From the NCBI RefSeq assembly GCF_013410565.1, contig NZ_JACCFO010000001.1, forward strand, positions 124,001-188,000: DNA of 64,000 nucleotides, in the 5' to 3' direction. The position numbers and the translations under genes were made by a program. The DNA comes from Streptomonospora nanhaiensis (GTDB taxonomy: Bacteria > Actinomycetota > Actinomycetes > Streptosporangiales > Streptosporangiaceae). The notes beneath the pieces were generated by a model that saw nothing but the letters and a program-made list of their open reading frames with translations, made no database searches and had not been told where the DNA came from. Within the stretch, counting starts at the first letter, position 1. The number at the start of each line of letters is the position of its first letter. Shown here piece after piece: positions 50,851 through 59,765 of the stretch.

Positions 50851-51308
50851 GATGGAAACGACAGCCTTAATCTTGTTGCGGGGATCTTCGCGCCGAAGGC
50901 TGTGGGCGACGAACCCCCGACATGTCGGGCGCACGCGACCACGGCCCCGCCGCCCAGCAGAGCGCACCGACGGTCGCGGCGCGTGACGGCGGGCACCCCA
51001 TGACGGTGGCACGACTCCCGCGCCGCGACGCGGAGTTTTTCCGGCGTGTCGGCCTTTTGTAATGATCTTGGGACCGGCTTCGCGGCGAAGCCGTTACGCG
51101 GTCACGGTCAATCCGGTTTCCGGCCGATCACACCCCGTGTCTGAATTGCGGCTGATCGGGCGAAACGCGGTGCTTCGCAATCTGAGGTGGCCGTTGCCCG
51201 GATTTCTGGGGTCCGGCGCTCTTTTTTCCGGGCGTCCCCGGGCCGTCTCCGCGCCTCCGTGCGCGGGGTGGGGCGCGACCGCGCCGCACCCATGGCACGA
51301 TCAGAGGT
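50851..51308. other. Divergent intergenic region between DUF3000 and hemE
   Basis: About 460 bp without a recognised gene. It contains a perfect 19-bp palindrome (CGGCTTCGC-G-GCGAAGCCG, 51075-51093), directly after a patch (51040-51070) of lower GC. The hairpin could be an operator or attenuator for hemE; nothing in the sequence decides between them. Confidence 0.4.
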
Positions 51309-52340
51309 GTGACGCTGCACGACTCTCCTTTCCTCCGCGCCTGCCGGCGCCTGCCGGTCCCGCACACGCCGGTGTGGTTCATGCGCCAGGCCGGGCGCTC
51401 GCTGCCCGAGTACCGCAGGGTGCGCGCCGACGTCCCCATGCTGGACGCCTGCGCGCGGCCCGACATGATCGTCGAGATCACTCTGCAGCCGGTGCGCCGC
51501 TACGACGTCGACGCCGCCATCTACTTCAGCGACATCGTGGTGCCGCTGAAGGCCATCGGGGTGGACCTCGACATCAAGACCGGGGTGGGCCCCGTGGTCG
51601 CCGACCCCGTCCGCGACGCCGAGGGCGTCAAGCGGCTGCGCGCGCTCGAACCCGACGACGTGCCGTTCGTGACCGAGGCGGTCGGCGAGCTGACGCGCGA
51701 ACTCGGCGACCGCCCGCTGATCGGCTTTGCCGGCGCCCCCTTCACCCTGGCCTCCTACCTCATCGAGGGCGGGCCCTCCAAGAACCACGAGCGCACCAAG
51801 GCGCTGATGTACGGCGAGCCCGAGCTGTGGGCCGACCTCATGCACCGCCTGGCCGCCATCACCGTGGAGTTCCTGCGCGTGCAGATCGCCGCCGGCGCCT
51901 CGGCCGTGCAGCTCTTCGACTCCTGGGTGGGCGCCCTCAGCGCCGAGGACTACCGCGAGTCCGTCCTGCCGCACACCTCGTGGATCTTCGACCAGCTCAG
52001 CGGGCTCGACGTGCCCCGCATCCACTTCGGCGTGGGCACCGGGGAACTCCTGGGCCTGCTCAGCGAGGCCGGGGCCGACGTCGTGGGCGTCGACTGGCGG
52101 GTGCCGCTGGACAAGGCCGCCCAGCGGGTCCAGCCCGGTACCGCGCTGCAGGGCAACCTCGACCCGGCGACCCTGTTCGCGCCCTGGGAGGTGGTGGCCC
52201 GCCGCGCCGCCGACGTGCTCTCGCGCGGCGCCGCCGCCGAGGGACACGTGTTCAACCTGGGCCACGGCGTGCTGCCCACCACCGACCCCGACGTGCTCGC
52301 CCGGCTCACCGAGTTCGTGCACACCGAGACCGCGCGCTAG
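51309..52340 (+). CDS. hemE: Uroporphyrinogen decarboxylase
   Basis: A 343-residue TIM-barrel enzyme that removes four carboxyls from uroporphyrinogen III to give coproporphyrinogen III. The signature [16 protein letters not shown] contains the conserved Arg residues. [13 protein letters not shown] supplies the catalytic Asp, and [16 protein letters not shown] and [14 protein letters not shown] complete the site. GTG 51309 opens [20 protein letters not shown]. It is convergent with DUF4349 across a 14-bp hairpin and provides the substrate for the HemG/HemQ branch downstream. Confidence 0.95.
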   Translation: MTLHDSPFLRACRRLPVPHTPVWFMRQAGRSLPEYRRVRADVPMLDACARPDMIVEITLQPVRRYDVDAAIYFSDIVVPLKAIGVDLDIKTGVGPVVADPVRDAEGVKRLRALEPDDVPFVTEAVGELTRELGDRPLIGFAGAPFTLASYLIEGGPSKNHERTKALMYGEPELWADLMHRLAAITVEFLRVQIAAGASAVQLFDSWVGALSAEDYRESVLPHTSWIFDQLSGLDVPRIHFGVGTGELLGLLSEAGADVVGVDWRVPLDKAAQRVQPGTALQGNLDPATLFAPWEVVARRAADVLSRGAAAEGHVFNLGHGVLPTTDPDVLARLTEFVHTETAR

Positions 52341-52344
52341 GCGG

Positions 52345-52377
52345 GCGCGGCGGCCGGGGCGCTCCCGGCCGCCGCGC
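52345..52377. terminator. Bidirectional terminator between hemE and the DUF4349 gene
   Basis: A perfect 14-bp stem (GCGCGGCGGCCGGG with its complement, loop GCGCT) starts five bases after the hemE stop codon. Confidence 0.7.
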
Positions 52378-52394
52378 CGCCCGGCGGACCCTCA

Positions 52395-53504
52395 TCAGGC
52401 GGTGCCGCCCGGCGTCCCGCCCGAGGTCCCCTTCGCGGTGCCGGTGCCGCCCGTGCCCGCCGCGCGCTCGCGGCCGCCCGCTTCGCCTGTGCCGTCCGCG
52501 CCGTCCTCGGCCGCGCTGCCGCCGGCGCCCTCCGGGCGCGCCGCACCGCCCGCCGCGGCTCCGCCGGGCGCGGCCGGACGGCCCCGCCGCCGGGCGCGCC
52601 GCCGGCGCCACAGCAGCCAGGCCGGCGTGCCCGCCACGGCCAGCGGCACCGCGAACGGCAGCAGCCAGCCCGCCGCCACCGCCAGCACCTCGCCCAGGCC
52701 CACCAGCGCCCGCCAGCCCCGCTGGAGGCCGCCCAAAAACCCGATGGAGTCGTCGCCGGGGTCGGCGACGTAGGTCTCCGGCGGCATCAGCTCCAGGTTC
52801 ACCGTGCTGTAGGACACCTGCTGGGAAAGCGCCTCTTGGCGCGCCTGCAGCGACTCCAACTCCTGCTGGCGGGTGCTGATCTCGGCCTCCACCGCCAGCA
52901 CCTCCTGGACCGTTCCGGCCTCGTCCAGCAGGTCGCGCAGCCGGTCCAGCGACGCCTCGGCCGACTCCACCCGGCTGTCGACGTCGGCGACCTCCTCGGT
53001 GACGTCCTGCACCCGGCGGTCCAGGCTGGACTGGCTGCCCAGCGCGGCCAGCTCGTCCAGCGCCGCCTCGTAGCGGTCGCGGGGCACCTGCAGCGTCAGC
53101 GAGGCGTAGGGGGCGTCGCCCTCGCCGGACTGCACGCTCTCGGCGGCGATGTAGCCCCCGGCGTCGGCCACCCACTCCCCGGCGCGCTCGGCCGCGGCGT
53201 CGACGTCCTCCACCTCCACCCGCAGGTCGGCGGTGTAGACCAGGTCGCGGTCGGCCAGGGGCAGGTCCCCGGCCAGACCGTCCGACCCGTCGGCGGCCCC
53301 GCCGCCGGGGGGCTCGGCCTCGGGCGGCGCCTCCTGGGCGATGCCCGGTTCGGCCGGCGCCTCCCGCGAGGCGTCGGCGCCGCCGGAGGAGGAGGTGGCC
53401 GAGCATCCGGCCGCGAGGGCGAGCAGCAGCAGGAGCGGCGCCGCCGCCGCGCCCCGGGCGAGGGGGCGGCGGCGCGCTTCGTCACGTGGGGGTGTGGCCG
53501 ACAT
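52395..53504 (-). CDS. DUF4349 domain lipoprotein
   Basis: A 369-residue lipoprotein. The signal AAAAPLLLLLALAAGC ends in a lipobox. After an acidic Pro-rich linker comes the DUF4349 domain (about 85-290): VYTADLRVEVEDVDAAAERA, ESVQSGEGDAPYASLTLQVP, and a long coiled coil (about 155-225, DVDSRVESAEASLDRLRDLL). A membrane helix (about 270-310) and an Arg-rich then Gly/Ala-rich tail end the protein. The role is unknown. The ATG is 138 bp from hemG, which is transcribed divergently. Confidence 0.82.
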   Translation of the reverse strand: MSATPPRDEARRRPLARGAAAAPLLLLLALAAGCSATSSSGGADASREAPAEPGIAQEAPPEAEPPGGGAADGSDGLAGDLPLADRDLVYTADLRVEVEDVDAAAERAGEWVADAGGYIAAESVQSGEGDAPYASLTLQVPRDRYEAALDELAALGSQSSLDRRVQDVTEEVADVDSRVESAEASLDRLRDLLDEAGTVQEVLAVEAEISTRQQELESLQARQEALSQQVSYSTVNLELMPPETYVADPGDDSIGFLGGLQRGWRALVGLGEVLAVAAGWLLPFAVPLAVAGTPAWLLWRRRRARRRGRPAAPGGAAAGGAARPEGAGGSAAEDGADGTGEAGGRERAAGTGGTGTAKGTSGGTPGGTA

Positions 53505-53642
53505 GCCGCTAGGACGCGCCCCGGCGCCCCGGCGTTGCGCGGCGCGCGTTGCGGGTTGGTCACGGCGGACCGGCGCGCACGGCGCCGCGCCCTTGCCGCG
53601 ACCCCGTGCGCACCTGCCCGGGGTATCTGGAAAGCTGGGGGT

Positions 53643-55157
53643 ATGCAGCGCCAACCCCACGTCGTCGTGGTGGGGGCCGGGGTGTCCGGCCTGACCGCCG
53701 CCCACCGGCTCACCCGCTCGGGAGCCCGGGTCACCGTGCTGGAGGCGGCGCCGCGGATCGGCGGCAAACTGCACGCCACGCCGTTCGCCGGGGTGCCGGT
53801 CGACGCCGGCGCGGAGTCGGTGCTCGCGCGCCGGCCCGAGGCGCTCGACCTCATCGCCGAACTCGGACTCTCCGACCGCCTGGTGCACCCCGCCCCGGTC
53901 CCGGCGAGCCTCTACAGCCGCGGCCGGCTGCGGCCCTTCCCCGCCACCCAGGTCATGGGCGTGCCCGGCGACCTCGCCGACCTCGCCCGCAGCGGCGTGC
54001 TCTCGCCGCTGGGCACCCTGCGCGCCGGACTGGACCTCGTGCTGCCGCCCACGCCCCTGCGCGGCGACGTGTCGGTGGCCGGCCACATCGGCGCCCGCAT
54101 GGGCCGCGAGGTGGTCGACCGCCTGGTGGAGCCCATGCTCGGCGGGGTCTACGCCGGCCGCGCCGAGCGGCTGTCGCTGGAGGCCACCCTGCCGCAGATC
54201 GCCCAGGCCGCCCGCCGCGAGCGCTCGCTGCTGCGCGCCGTGGGCCGCACGGCCCGCCGCCGGCGCCGCGAGCGCGAAGGCGTGCCCGGCGGCCCGGTGT
54301 TCGCCGGCCTGCGCGGCGGGATCTCCGTCCTGGTCGGCGAACTGGCGCGCCAGTGCGGCGCCGACGTCCAGACCTCGGCCACCGTCCGGGCGCTGGCCCA
54401 GACCGCGCGGGGCTGGCGGCTGACCGTGGGCGCGGCCGCGCCCGACGCCCCGCGCCAGGCCCCCCGCGAGATCGCCGCCGACGGCGTGGTGCTCGCCTGC
54501 CCGGCGCCGGCCGCCGCCCGCCTGCTGGGCGAGGCCGCCCCGGAGGCCGCGCGCGACCTGGCCGGCGTGGAGTACGCGAGCATGGCCATCGTCACCCTGG
54601 CCTACCCCGCGGCCGCGTTCGCCCGCCCGCCCCGCCGGAGCGGGTTCCTGGTGTCCTCCCGCGAAGGGCTGGCGATCAAGGCGGCCACCTTCAGCAGCGT
54701 GAAGTGGCCGTGGCTGGACGAGGAGCTGCGCGCGGCCCACCCCGGCGAGGACACCGTGGTGGTCCGCTGCTCCATCGGCCGCGCCGGCGAGACCGCCCTG
54801 CTCCAGCGCGGCGACGACGAGCTGGCCGCCCTGGCGGCGGCCGACCTCGCCCGCGTCTGCGGCGTCGCGGGCGCCCCCGTCCAGAGCCGGGTGACCCGCT
54901 GGGGCGGCGGGCTCCCGCAGTACGACGTCGGCCACACCGCCCGGGTGGCGCGCGTCCGCGCCGAGGCCGCCCGCCACCCCGGCCTCGCCCTGTGCGGCGC
55001 GGCCTACGACGGAGTGGGCATCCCGGCCTGCATCGCGGGCGCCACCGGCGCCGCCGCCGGCCTCGCCGCGGCCCTGCCCGGCATCGGGGAGCGCGGCGCG
55101 GCCGCTCCGGCGCCCACCACCCACGACCACACCGATCAGACAAGGAGCCATCCGTGA
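53643..55157 (+). CDS. hemG: Coproporphyrinogen III / protoporphyrinogen oxidase
   Basis: A 504-residue FAD enzyme of the HemY/CgoX type. In actinobacteria it oxidises coproporphyrinogen III to coproporphyrin III. The FAD site is [21 protein letters not shown] with [28 protein letters not shown] follows. The C-terminal FAD motif is [20 protein letters not shown]. An Arg-rich loop ([16 protein letters not shown]) lies in the middle. ATG 53643 has GGGGG upstream. The stop overlaps the hemQ start (GTGA), coupling the two enzymes. Confidence 0.9.
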   Translation: MQRQPHVVVVGAGVSGLTAAHRLTRSGARVTVLEAAPRIGGKLHATPFAGVPVDAGAESVLARRPEALDLIAELGLSDRLVHPAPVPASLYSRGRLRPFPATQVMGVPGDLADLARSGVLSPLGTLRAGLDLVLPPTPLRGDVSVAGHIGARMGREVVDRLVEPMLGGVYAGRAERLSLEATLPQIAQAARRERSLLRAVGRTARRRRREREGVPGGPVFAGLRGGISVLVGELARQCGADVQTSATVRALAQTARGWRLTVGAAAPDAPRQAPREIAADGVVLACPAPAAARLLGEAAPEAARDLAGVEYASMAIVTLAYPAAAFARPPRRSGFLVSSREGLAIKAATFSSVKWPWLDEELRAAHPGEDTVVVRCSIGRAGETALLQRGDDELAALAAADLARVCGVAGAPVQSRVTRWGGGLPQYDVGHTARVARVRAEAARHPGLALCGAAYDGVGIPACIAGATGAAAGLAAALPGIGERGAAAPAPTTHDHTDQTRSHP

Positions 55158-55882
55158 CAACGGGGCAGCACCACAGCCAGCAGCAGGACCCGGCCGGCGG
55201 CGCGGGGGAGCAGGACCTCAACGCGCTGATCCGCTACACCATGTGGTCGGTGTTCAAGGCCGGGGACCTGGCCGACGCCGACCGCTCCGCCCTGGGCGCC
55301 GAGCTGGCCGCGCTGTTCGAGGGCGGCGCCGAGAAGGGCGTGACCACGCGCGGCTGCTACGACGTGCAGGGCTTCCGCGCCGACGCCGACATGATGTTCT
55401 GGTGGATCGCGGAGTCCTCCGAGGCGGTGCAGGACATGTACGCGTCCTTCCGCCGCACCCGCCTGGGGCGCGCCAGCACCCCGGTGTGGTCGGTCGTGGG
55501 CCTGCACCGGCCCGCGGAGTTCAACCGGGGCCACGTCCCGGCGTTCCTGGCCGGCGAGGAGCCGCGCGACCACCTGTGCGTGTACCCGTTCGTGCGCTCC
55601 TACGAGTGGTACCTGCTGCCCGACGAGGAGCGCCGGACGATGCTGGCCGAGCACGGCCGCATGGCCGCGCCCTACCCCGACGTGCGCGCCAACACGGTCT
55701 CGACCTTCGCGCTCAGCGACTACGAGTGGCTGCTGGCCTTCGAGGCCGACGACCTGCACCGCATCGTCGACCTGATGCGCCACCTGCGCGGCGCGGAGGC
55801 CCGGCGGCACACCCGCCTGGAGGTCCCCTTCTACACCGGCCGCCGCAAGAGCGCGGTCGAGCTGGTGGAGGCCCTGGCCTAA
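55154..55882 (+). CDS. hemQ: Hydrogen peroxide-dependent heme synthase (coproheme decarboxylase)
   Basis: A 242-residue HemQ/ChdC protein of the chlorite-dismutase fold that oxidatively decarboxylates iron-coproporphyrin III to heme b, the last step of the coproporphyrin pathway. Conserved segments are [44 protein letters not shown] with the redox Tyr, the EHG motif with the heme His, and [19 protein letters not shown] 55154 has AAGGAG upstream. The ferrochelatase (coproporphyrin type, hemH) is not in this window. Confidence 0.93.
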   Translation: MTTGQHHSQQQDPAGGAGEQDLNALIRYTMWSVFKAGDLADADRSALGAELAALFEGGAEKGVTTRGCYDVQGFRADADMMFWWIAESSEAVQDMYASFRRTRLGRASTPVWSVVGLHRPAEFNRGHVPAFLAGEEPRDHLCVYPFVRSYEWYLLPDEERRTMLAEHGRMAAPYPDVRANTVSTFALSDYEWLLAFEADDLHRIVDLMRHLRGAEARRHTRLEVPFYTGRRKSAVELVEALA

Positions 55883-55899
55883 AGACGGCCCTGAAACGG

Positions 55900-55929
55900 C
55901 TCCGGGCGGCCCCTGGGGGCCGCCCGGAG
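55900..55929 (+). terminator. Terminator after hemQ
   Basis: A perfect 14-bp stem (CTCCGGGCGGCCCC with its complement) around a TG loop lies 17 bases after the hemQ stop. Confidence 0.75.
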
Positions 55930-55980
55930 GGCGGGCTCAGCCGCGCGCTGCCGCCGCCGCGCCCGCGGCGGGGGTCCGGT

Positions 55981-56005
55981 GCCGCCCCGGCCCGGCCGGG
56001 GCGGC
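55981..56005 (-). terminator. Terminator after pssA
   Basis: A 12-bp inverted repeat (GCCGCCCCGGCC with GGCCGGGGCGGC) separated by one base lies 20 bases beyond the pssA stop on the minus strand. Confidence 0.55.
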
Positions 56006-56025
56006 GGTGTCGGGCTGAGCGCCGC

Positions 56026-56841
56026 TCAGACGCTGTCGGCCGGCGCGGGCGCCGGGTCGTTGCGCCGCGCGGCCACCAGGGAGACCGGCACCGCCAGCAC
56101 CAGGGCCAGCAGCAGGCCGCCGCCGGAGTAGAGGAGCACGACACCGCCGGGGGCGTCCAGCGCCCACGCGGCCAGGCACCCGGCGCCCACCACGATGCAG
56201 CCGAGCGCGGCGTAGGCGAGCCGGCCGCGCGGCTTGGGGTAGGCCACCCGGCTGACCATCAGCCAGGCCACCAGCGCCACCGCCGCCGCGCCCACGTAGA
56301 CCGGCGGGTCCAGCAGCACCACGGTGATCACCGCCATGGCCCCGAACGGGCTCGGCAGGCCGGTGAAGGTGCTGGAGTCGGGGGCCTGGCAGGAGAACCG
56401 CGCCAGGCGCACCACCACCGCCAGCAGGACCGCCGCCGCCGCGGCCAGGGCCACGGTGTGCTGGAGCGGCCCGCCCTCGCCCGCGAGCGTGCCCCAGGCC
56501 ACCACGAAGAAGGCCGGGGCGAACCCGAAGCTGATCACGTCGGCGAGGTTGTCCAGTTCGGCGCCCATGCCGCTGCCGCCCAGGCGGCGCGCCACCCGGC
56601 CGTCGAACAGGTCGAAGCCGGCGGCCACGAGCAGCAGGGCCACGGCCGCGGCGACCGCGCCGCGCTCCAGCGGGTCGTGCCCGCCGGCCGCGGCGTACGC
56701 CGTCTGCGCGGCGGCCAGCTGCCAGACCGCCATGAACCCGCACAGGGCGTTGCCCAGGGTCAGGTAGTCGGCCAGGGCCAGCCGCAGCCGCGGGGCGTCG
56801 TCGGCCCCGCCGTCGGGCGCCGCCGACGCGGATCCCGCGAT
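56026..56841 (-). CDS. pssA: CDP-diacylglycerol--serine O-phosphatidyltransferase
   Basis: A CDP-alcohol phosphatidyltransferase of about 271 residues making phosphatidylserine from CDP-diacylglycerol and serine. The family motif is intact (DLFDGRVARRLGGSGMGAEL then DNLAD), within seven or eight membrane helices; SRVAYPKPRGRLAY fits bacterial PssA. No ATG, GTG or TTG occurs in frame between the psd stop and the conserved start LRLALADYLTLGN. The given start is an ATC with GAGGAG directly before it. The only standard starts are GTG 57057 and ATG 57093, deep inside psd. Confidence 0.8.
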   Translation of the reverse strand: MAGSASAAPDGGADDAPRLRLALADYLTLGNALCGFMAVWQLAAAQTAYAAAGGHDPLERGAVAAAVALLLVAAGFDLFDGRVARRLGGSGMGAELDNLADVISFGFAPAFFVVAWGTLAGEGGPLQHTVALAAAAAVLLAVVVRLARFSCQAPDSSTFTGLPSPFGAMAVITVVLLDPPVYVGAAAVALVAWLMVSRVAYPKPRGRLAYAALGCIVVGAGCLAAWALDAPGGVVLLYSGGGLLLALVLAVPVSLVAARRNDPAPAPADSV

Positions 56842-56848
56842 GGGCTCC

Positions 56849-57496
56849 TCAGTCGCGGTCGAGGCGGGTTTCGCCGGCTCGGACGCGCTGTCCGACCTCC
56901 ACCGCCGGGGTGATGCCGGCCGGAAGATAGACGTCGACCCGCGAGCCGAACCGGATGAGGCCGATCCTCTGCCCCTGCTCCACGGCCTGGCCTTCGGCGA
57001 GATACGGGACGATACGCCGGACCATCGCGCCGGCGATTTGGACGACCGTGACCTCACCGATCGCGGTGTCGAGGGTCCAGATGACGCGCTCATTCAGCTC
57101 GCTGTCCTTGTCGAATGCGGGTCGGAAGCCGCCGGGCCGATGCTCGACCCGCCTGACCACCCCGTCCAGCGGTGCACGGTTGACGTGCACGTTGAGGGGG
57201 TTCATGAAGACGGCCACGCGCGTGCGGCCGTCGGGCCGGGGGTCGATGCTCTGTACGACGCCGTCGGCCGCGCTGATGAGGCGGCCCGTCGCCGGGACGC
57301 GCTCGGGGTCGCGGAAGAACCACACCATGCCCGCCGCGAGCAGGCCGGCCGGCACCGCCAGCGGCCGGGCGCGCCGTATCAGGACGGTCGCGCCGGCCAG
57401 GGCGAGGGCCGGGAGCAGCCAGGGGGCCGACCCCCGGGCCAGGGGGAGTCGGCCGCGGGTGGCGGGGACCGGTGTCGGTGCGTCGTGGAGCGGCAT
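56849..57496 (-). CDS. psd: Phosphatidylserine decarboxylase
   Basis: A 215-residue short-type (class II) decarboxylase that converts phosphatidylserine to phosphatidylethanolamine. The autocatalytic cleavage site is the GS of IGLIRFGSRVDVYLP, which forms the pyruvoyl group. VWFFRDPERVP and FMNPLNVHVNRAPLDG are conserved. One N-terminal membrane segment (about 28-60) anchors it. It precedes pssA on the minus strand, so substrate and product enzymes are transcribed together. The psd stop is eight bases from the assigned pssA start. Confidence 0.92.
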   Translation of the reverse strand: MPLHDAPTPVPATRGRLPLARGSAPWLLPALALAGATVLIRRARPLAVPAGLLAAGMVWFFRDPERVPATGRLISAADGVVQSIDPRPDGRTRVAVFMNPLNVHVNRAPLDGVVRRVEHRPGGFRPAFDKDSELNERVIWTLDTAIGEVTVVQIAGAMVRRIVPYLAEGQAVEQGQRIGLIRFGSRVDVYLPAGITPAVEVGQRVRAGETRLDRD

Positions 57497-57626
57497 CGGC
57501 TGCTTTCAGTCGGCGGTTGGGACCTGCTGCGGCGCGGACCCCGCCGGGCGGGGGCGCGGAGAGGACACGATCGTAACGGCCGGAGAACGCTGGGGCACCG
57601 GCCGGGTGAATCCGTGAAGGAGGATG

Positions 57627-58049
57627 CTATTGCACGTTCTCGTCGGGCTCCAGCGTGAGCGCGATCGAGTTGATGCAGTAGCGGTCGTCGGTGGGCGTGT
57701 CGTAGCCCTCGCCGTGGAAGACGTGGCCCAGGTGGGAGTCGCAGGCGGCGCAGCGGACCTCGGTGCGCACCATGCCCAGCGAGCGGTCCTCGTGCAGGGT
57801 CACCGCGTCGCTGCGGGCGGGGTCGAAGAAGCTGGGCCAGCCGCAGTGCGACTCGAACTTCTCGGTCGAGCGGAAGAGTTCGGCGCCGCAGGCGCGGCAG
57901 CGGTACACCCCGGCGGTGGTGGTCGAGACGTACTCCCCGGTCCACGCGCGCTCGGTGGCGCCCTGGCGGAGCACGGCGTAGGACTCGGGGTCGAGGATGC
58001 GCCGCCACTCCTCCTCGGACCGGGCGACCGGTGCAGGTGTTTCGTCCAT
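57627..58049 (-). CDS. msrB: Peptide-methionine (R)-S-oxide reductase
   Basis: A 140-residue MsrB that repairs methionine-R-sulfoxide in proteins. The two zinc CxxC motifs are YRCRACGAELF and VRCAACDSHLGHVF. The catalytic Cys is in DDRYCINSIALTL, and FESHCGWPSFF carries the resolving-region Cys. ATG 58049 opens MDETPAPVARSEEEWRRIL, the usual N terminus. Its length is normal for a single-domain MsrB. Confidence 0.93.
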   Translation of the reverse strand: MDETPAPVARSEEEWRRILDPESYAVLRQGATERAWTGEYVSTTTAGVYRCRACGAELFRSTEKFESHCGWPSFFDPARSDAVTLHEDRSLGMVRTEVRCAACDSHLGHVFHGEGYDTPTDDRYCINSIALTLEPDENVQ

Positions 58050-58226
58050 ACCGGTGACGCTACCGGCATTTACGGTGTTTGGGGGTGCTGACCGGCTGAT
58101 CGCTCCGTCATTTCGTGATCAATGCCCCTTGAGGGATACATGCCTGTTTCCTCTGCTGTGGGGAGTTCGCGACGTTGGCGGTCGGGTACGGATGCTCCGA
58201 GGCTATTGGCAGCCGGGAGTGTGACA

Positions 58227-58676
58227 ATGCTGGTTTCGTATCGACAGCCATTGGACCACCGACAGCCGCTCCGCGTGGGGTGGGCCCGCTACTGCCGCCT
58301 CTGGGTGGACCACCACGCCGACCTGCTCCGCGCGCGGACCAGGCCGGTGTGGGGTCCGATCGCCGGGGCCGCGTCCGAGGTCGCCTGGGTCGTCCGGCTC
58401 ACCGCCGGTTCGGCGGCCGCGCGGCTGGCCCGGGCCCGACCGGGTCCGTGGACCGACGGCCGGCTGTTCGCGCTGGTCTCGGTGATCGCCCTGGGTTCGC
58501 TCGCCGTCGCCGGAGTGCTGGGGTTCGCCCTGGCCGAGTGGGCGGCGGCGAACGGATCCGACGACGTCCTCCCCGCCGCGGGCGGGGCGGTCGTGGTCGG
58601 CGGGGCCCTCAGTGCCCTGGTGTTCGTGGTCTTCGCCTCGGCGGAGCCGGAGCGGCGGGGCCCCGAGGAGGGGTAG
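58227..58676 (+). CDS. Two-helix membrane protein of unknown function
   Basis: A 149-residue protein. The basic N-terminal half (RQPLDHRQPLRVGWARYCRL) leads to two membrane helices (ALVSVIALGSLAVAGVLGFALA and GGAVVVGGALSALVFVVFA) and a short charged C terminus. ATG 58227 is chosen because GGGAG lies seven bases upstream; GTG 58221 is close by. I recognise no family. Confidence 0.6.
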   Translation: MLVSYRQPLDHRQPLRVGWARYCRLWVDHHADLLRARTRPVWGPIAGAASEVAWVVRLTAGSAAARLARARPGPWTDGRLFALVSVIALGSLAVAGVLGFALAEWAAANGSDDVLPAAGGAVVVGGALSALVFVVFASAEPERRGPEEG

Positions 58677-58685
58677 CGGCAGCCC

Positions 58686-58716
58686 GGGCCCCGGTCCCCC
58701 CTGCGGGCCGGGGCCC
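58686..58716. terminator. Bidirectional hairpin between convergent genes
   Basis: A 9-bp stem (GGGCCCCGG with CCGGGGCCC) and 13-base loop lies between the 3' ends of the small membrane gene and the GntR gene. Confidence 0.45.
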
Positions 58717-58747
58717 GGCGCCGCACGCGCGCCGGGCGGCCCGGGGC

Positions 58748-59515
58748 TCAGGCGTCGAAGTCGTACTGCAGGACGTAGGCCGAGCCGTCCAGGGTCATCT
58801 CGTTGAACTCCACGGCCTCGTGCTCGGCGGTCAGGGCGGTGCGCAGCACGTCCATCACCGGGGTGCCCGGGCTCAGCCGCAGCTCGCGCGCCTCGTCGGG
58901 GGTGGGCATGCGCACCCGGATCTCCTCGGTGAAGTGGGCCGGCGCCCTCCCCAGCTCCGCCAGCCGCGCGTAGATGCCGCCGGGGCCGGTGTCGGCCTCG
59001 GCGATGGCCGTGCCCGCCGCCAGCTTGGCCGGCAGGTAGGAGGTCGCCAGCTGCATGGGGCGGCCCCCCAGGCGGTGGCGGCGGTGCCGCCGCACCACGG
59101 GCGTGTCCTCGGCCAGCCCCAGCGCCTTGGCGACGTAGCCGGGCGCGGGGACCTCGCCGACCTCGATGCTGTCGGTCTCGAAGTCGCCGTCGGGGGCGTC
59201 GGCCTGCCACACCGCCCGCCCGCTGCCCCACAGCGCCCGCGACAGCCGCCGCGGCCCGTGTCGGCGCAGCGGGCGGAACGCGCGGACGTAGATGCCCGAG
59301 CCCCGGATCGCCACCACGATGCCCTCGTTGATGAGCACCGACAGCGCCTGGCGGGCGGTGGCGCGGGCGACGCCGTACTGCTTCATCAGGTCGTTCTCGC
59401 CCGGGACGCGGGCGCCGTCGGACAGCCGGCCCGACCTGATCGCCTCGCGCAGCGTGTCGGCGATCTCGCGGTAGACCGGGGGTGAGTCGTTATCGGACGT
59501 CGCCACGGCGTTCAT
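58748..59515 (-). CDS. GntR family transcriptional regulator with UTRA domain
   Basis: A 255-residue HutC-subfamily regulator. The winged helix (about 12-80) shows PPVYREIADTLREAIRSGRL, then the recognition part ARATARQALSVLINEGIV and the wing AIRGSGIYVR. The C-terminal UTRA domain (about 95-250) binds an effector, often a sugar phosphate or amino-acid derivative. ATG 59515 is near a GAGAGG ribosome site. The inverted repeat at 59680-59709 lies in its promoter. No obvious target operon is adjacent. Confidence 0.87.
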   Translation of the reverse strand: MNAVATSDNDSPPVYREIADTLREAIRSGRLSDGARVPGENDLMKQYGVARATARQALSVLINEGIVVAIRGSGIYVRAFRPLRRHGPRRLSRALWGSGRAVWQADAPDGDFETDSIEVGEVPAPGYVAKALGLAEDTPVVRRHRRHRLGGRPMQLATSYLPAKLAAGTAIAEADTGPGGIYARLAELGRAPAHFTEEIRVRMPTPDEARELRLSPGTPVMDVLRTALTAEHEAVEFNEMTLDGSAYVLQYDFDA

Positions 59516-59664
59516 CCTCTCGCCCGTAATGTGCGATGGCCCGACCGGAGTGTCGGCGACCGAGCGGCTGGGCGGGCGCGGCACTCGCTCGCGGCGGCCG
59601 GGGGGAGCGGTGGGGGAGTCGTGTCATGGACGGCCCCGTTCGGGGGGTTGTGTGCCAGGAAACC

Positions 59665-59709
59665 ACAATCCGGGTATGTCCGATTGACCGGCCCTTTATG
59701 CGCAATCGG
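59665..59709 (-). promoter_or_regulatory. Candidate operator upstream of the GntR gene
   Basis: CCGATTG (59680-59686) and its complement CAATCGG (59703-59709) are inverted, and a related CAATCCGGG lies at 59665-59673. All are 150-195 bases upstream of the regulator start, consistent with autoregulation. Confidence 0.4.
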
Positions 59710-59765
59710 GCATTGGTCGTCCGTGGCCACATCCGGCATCCCGTTTCCCGCCGTTCACCCCCGGT

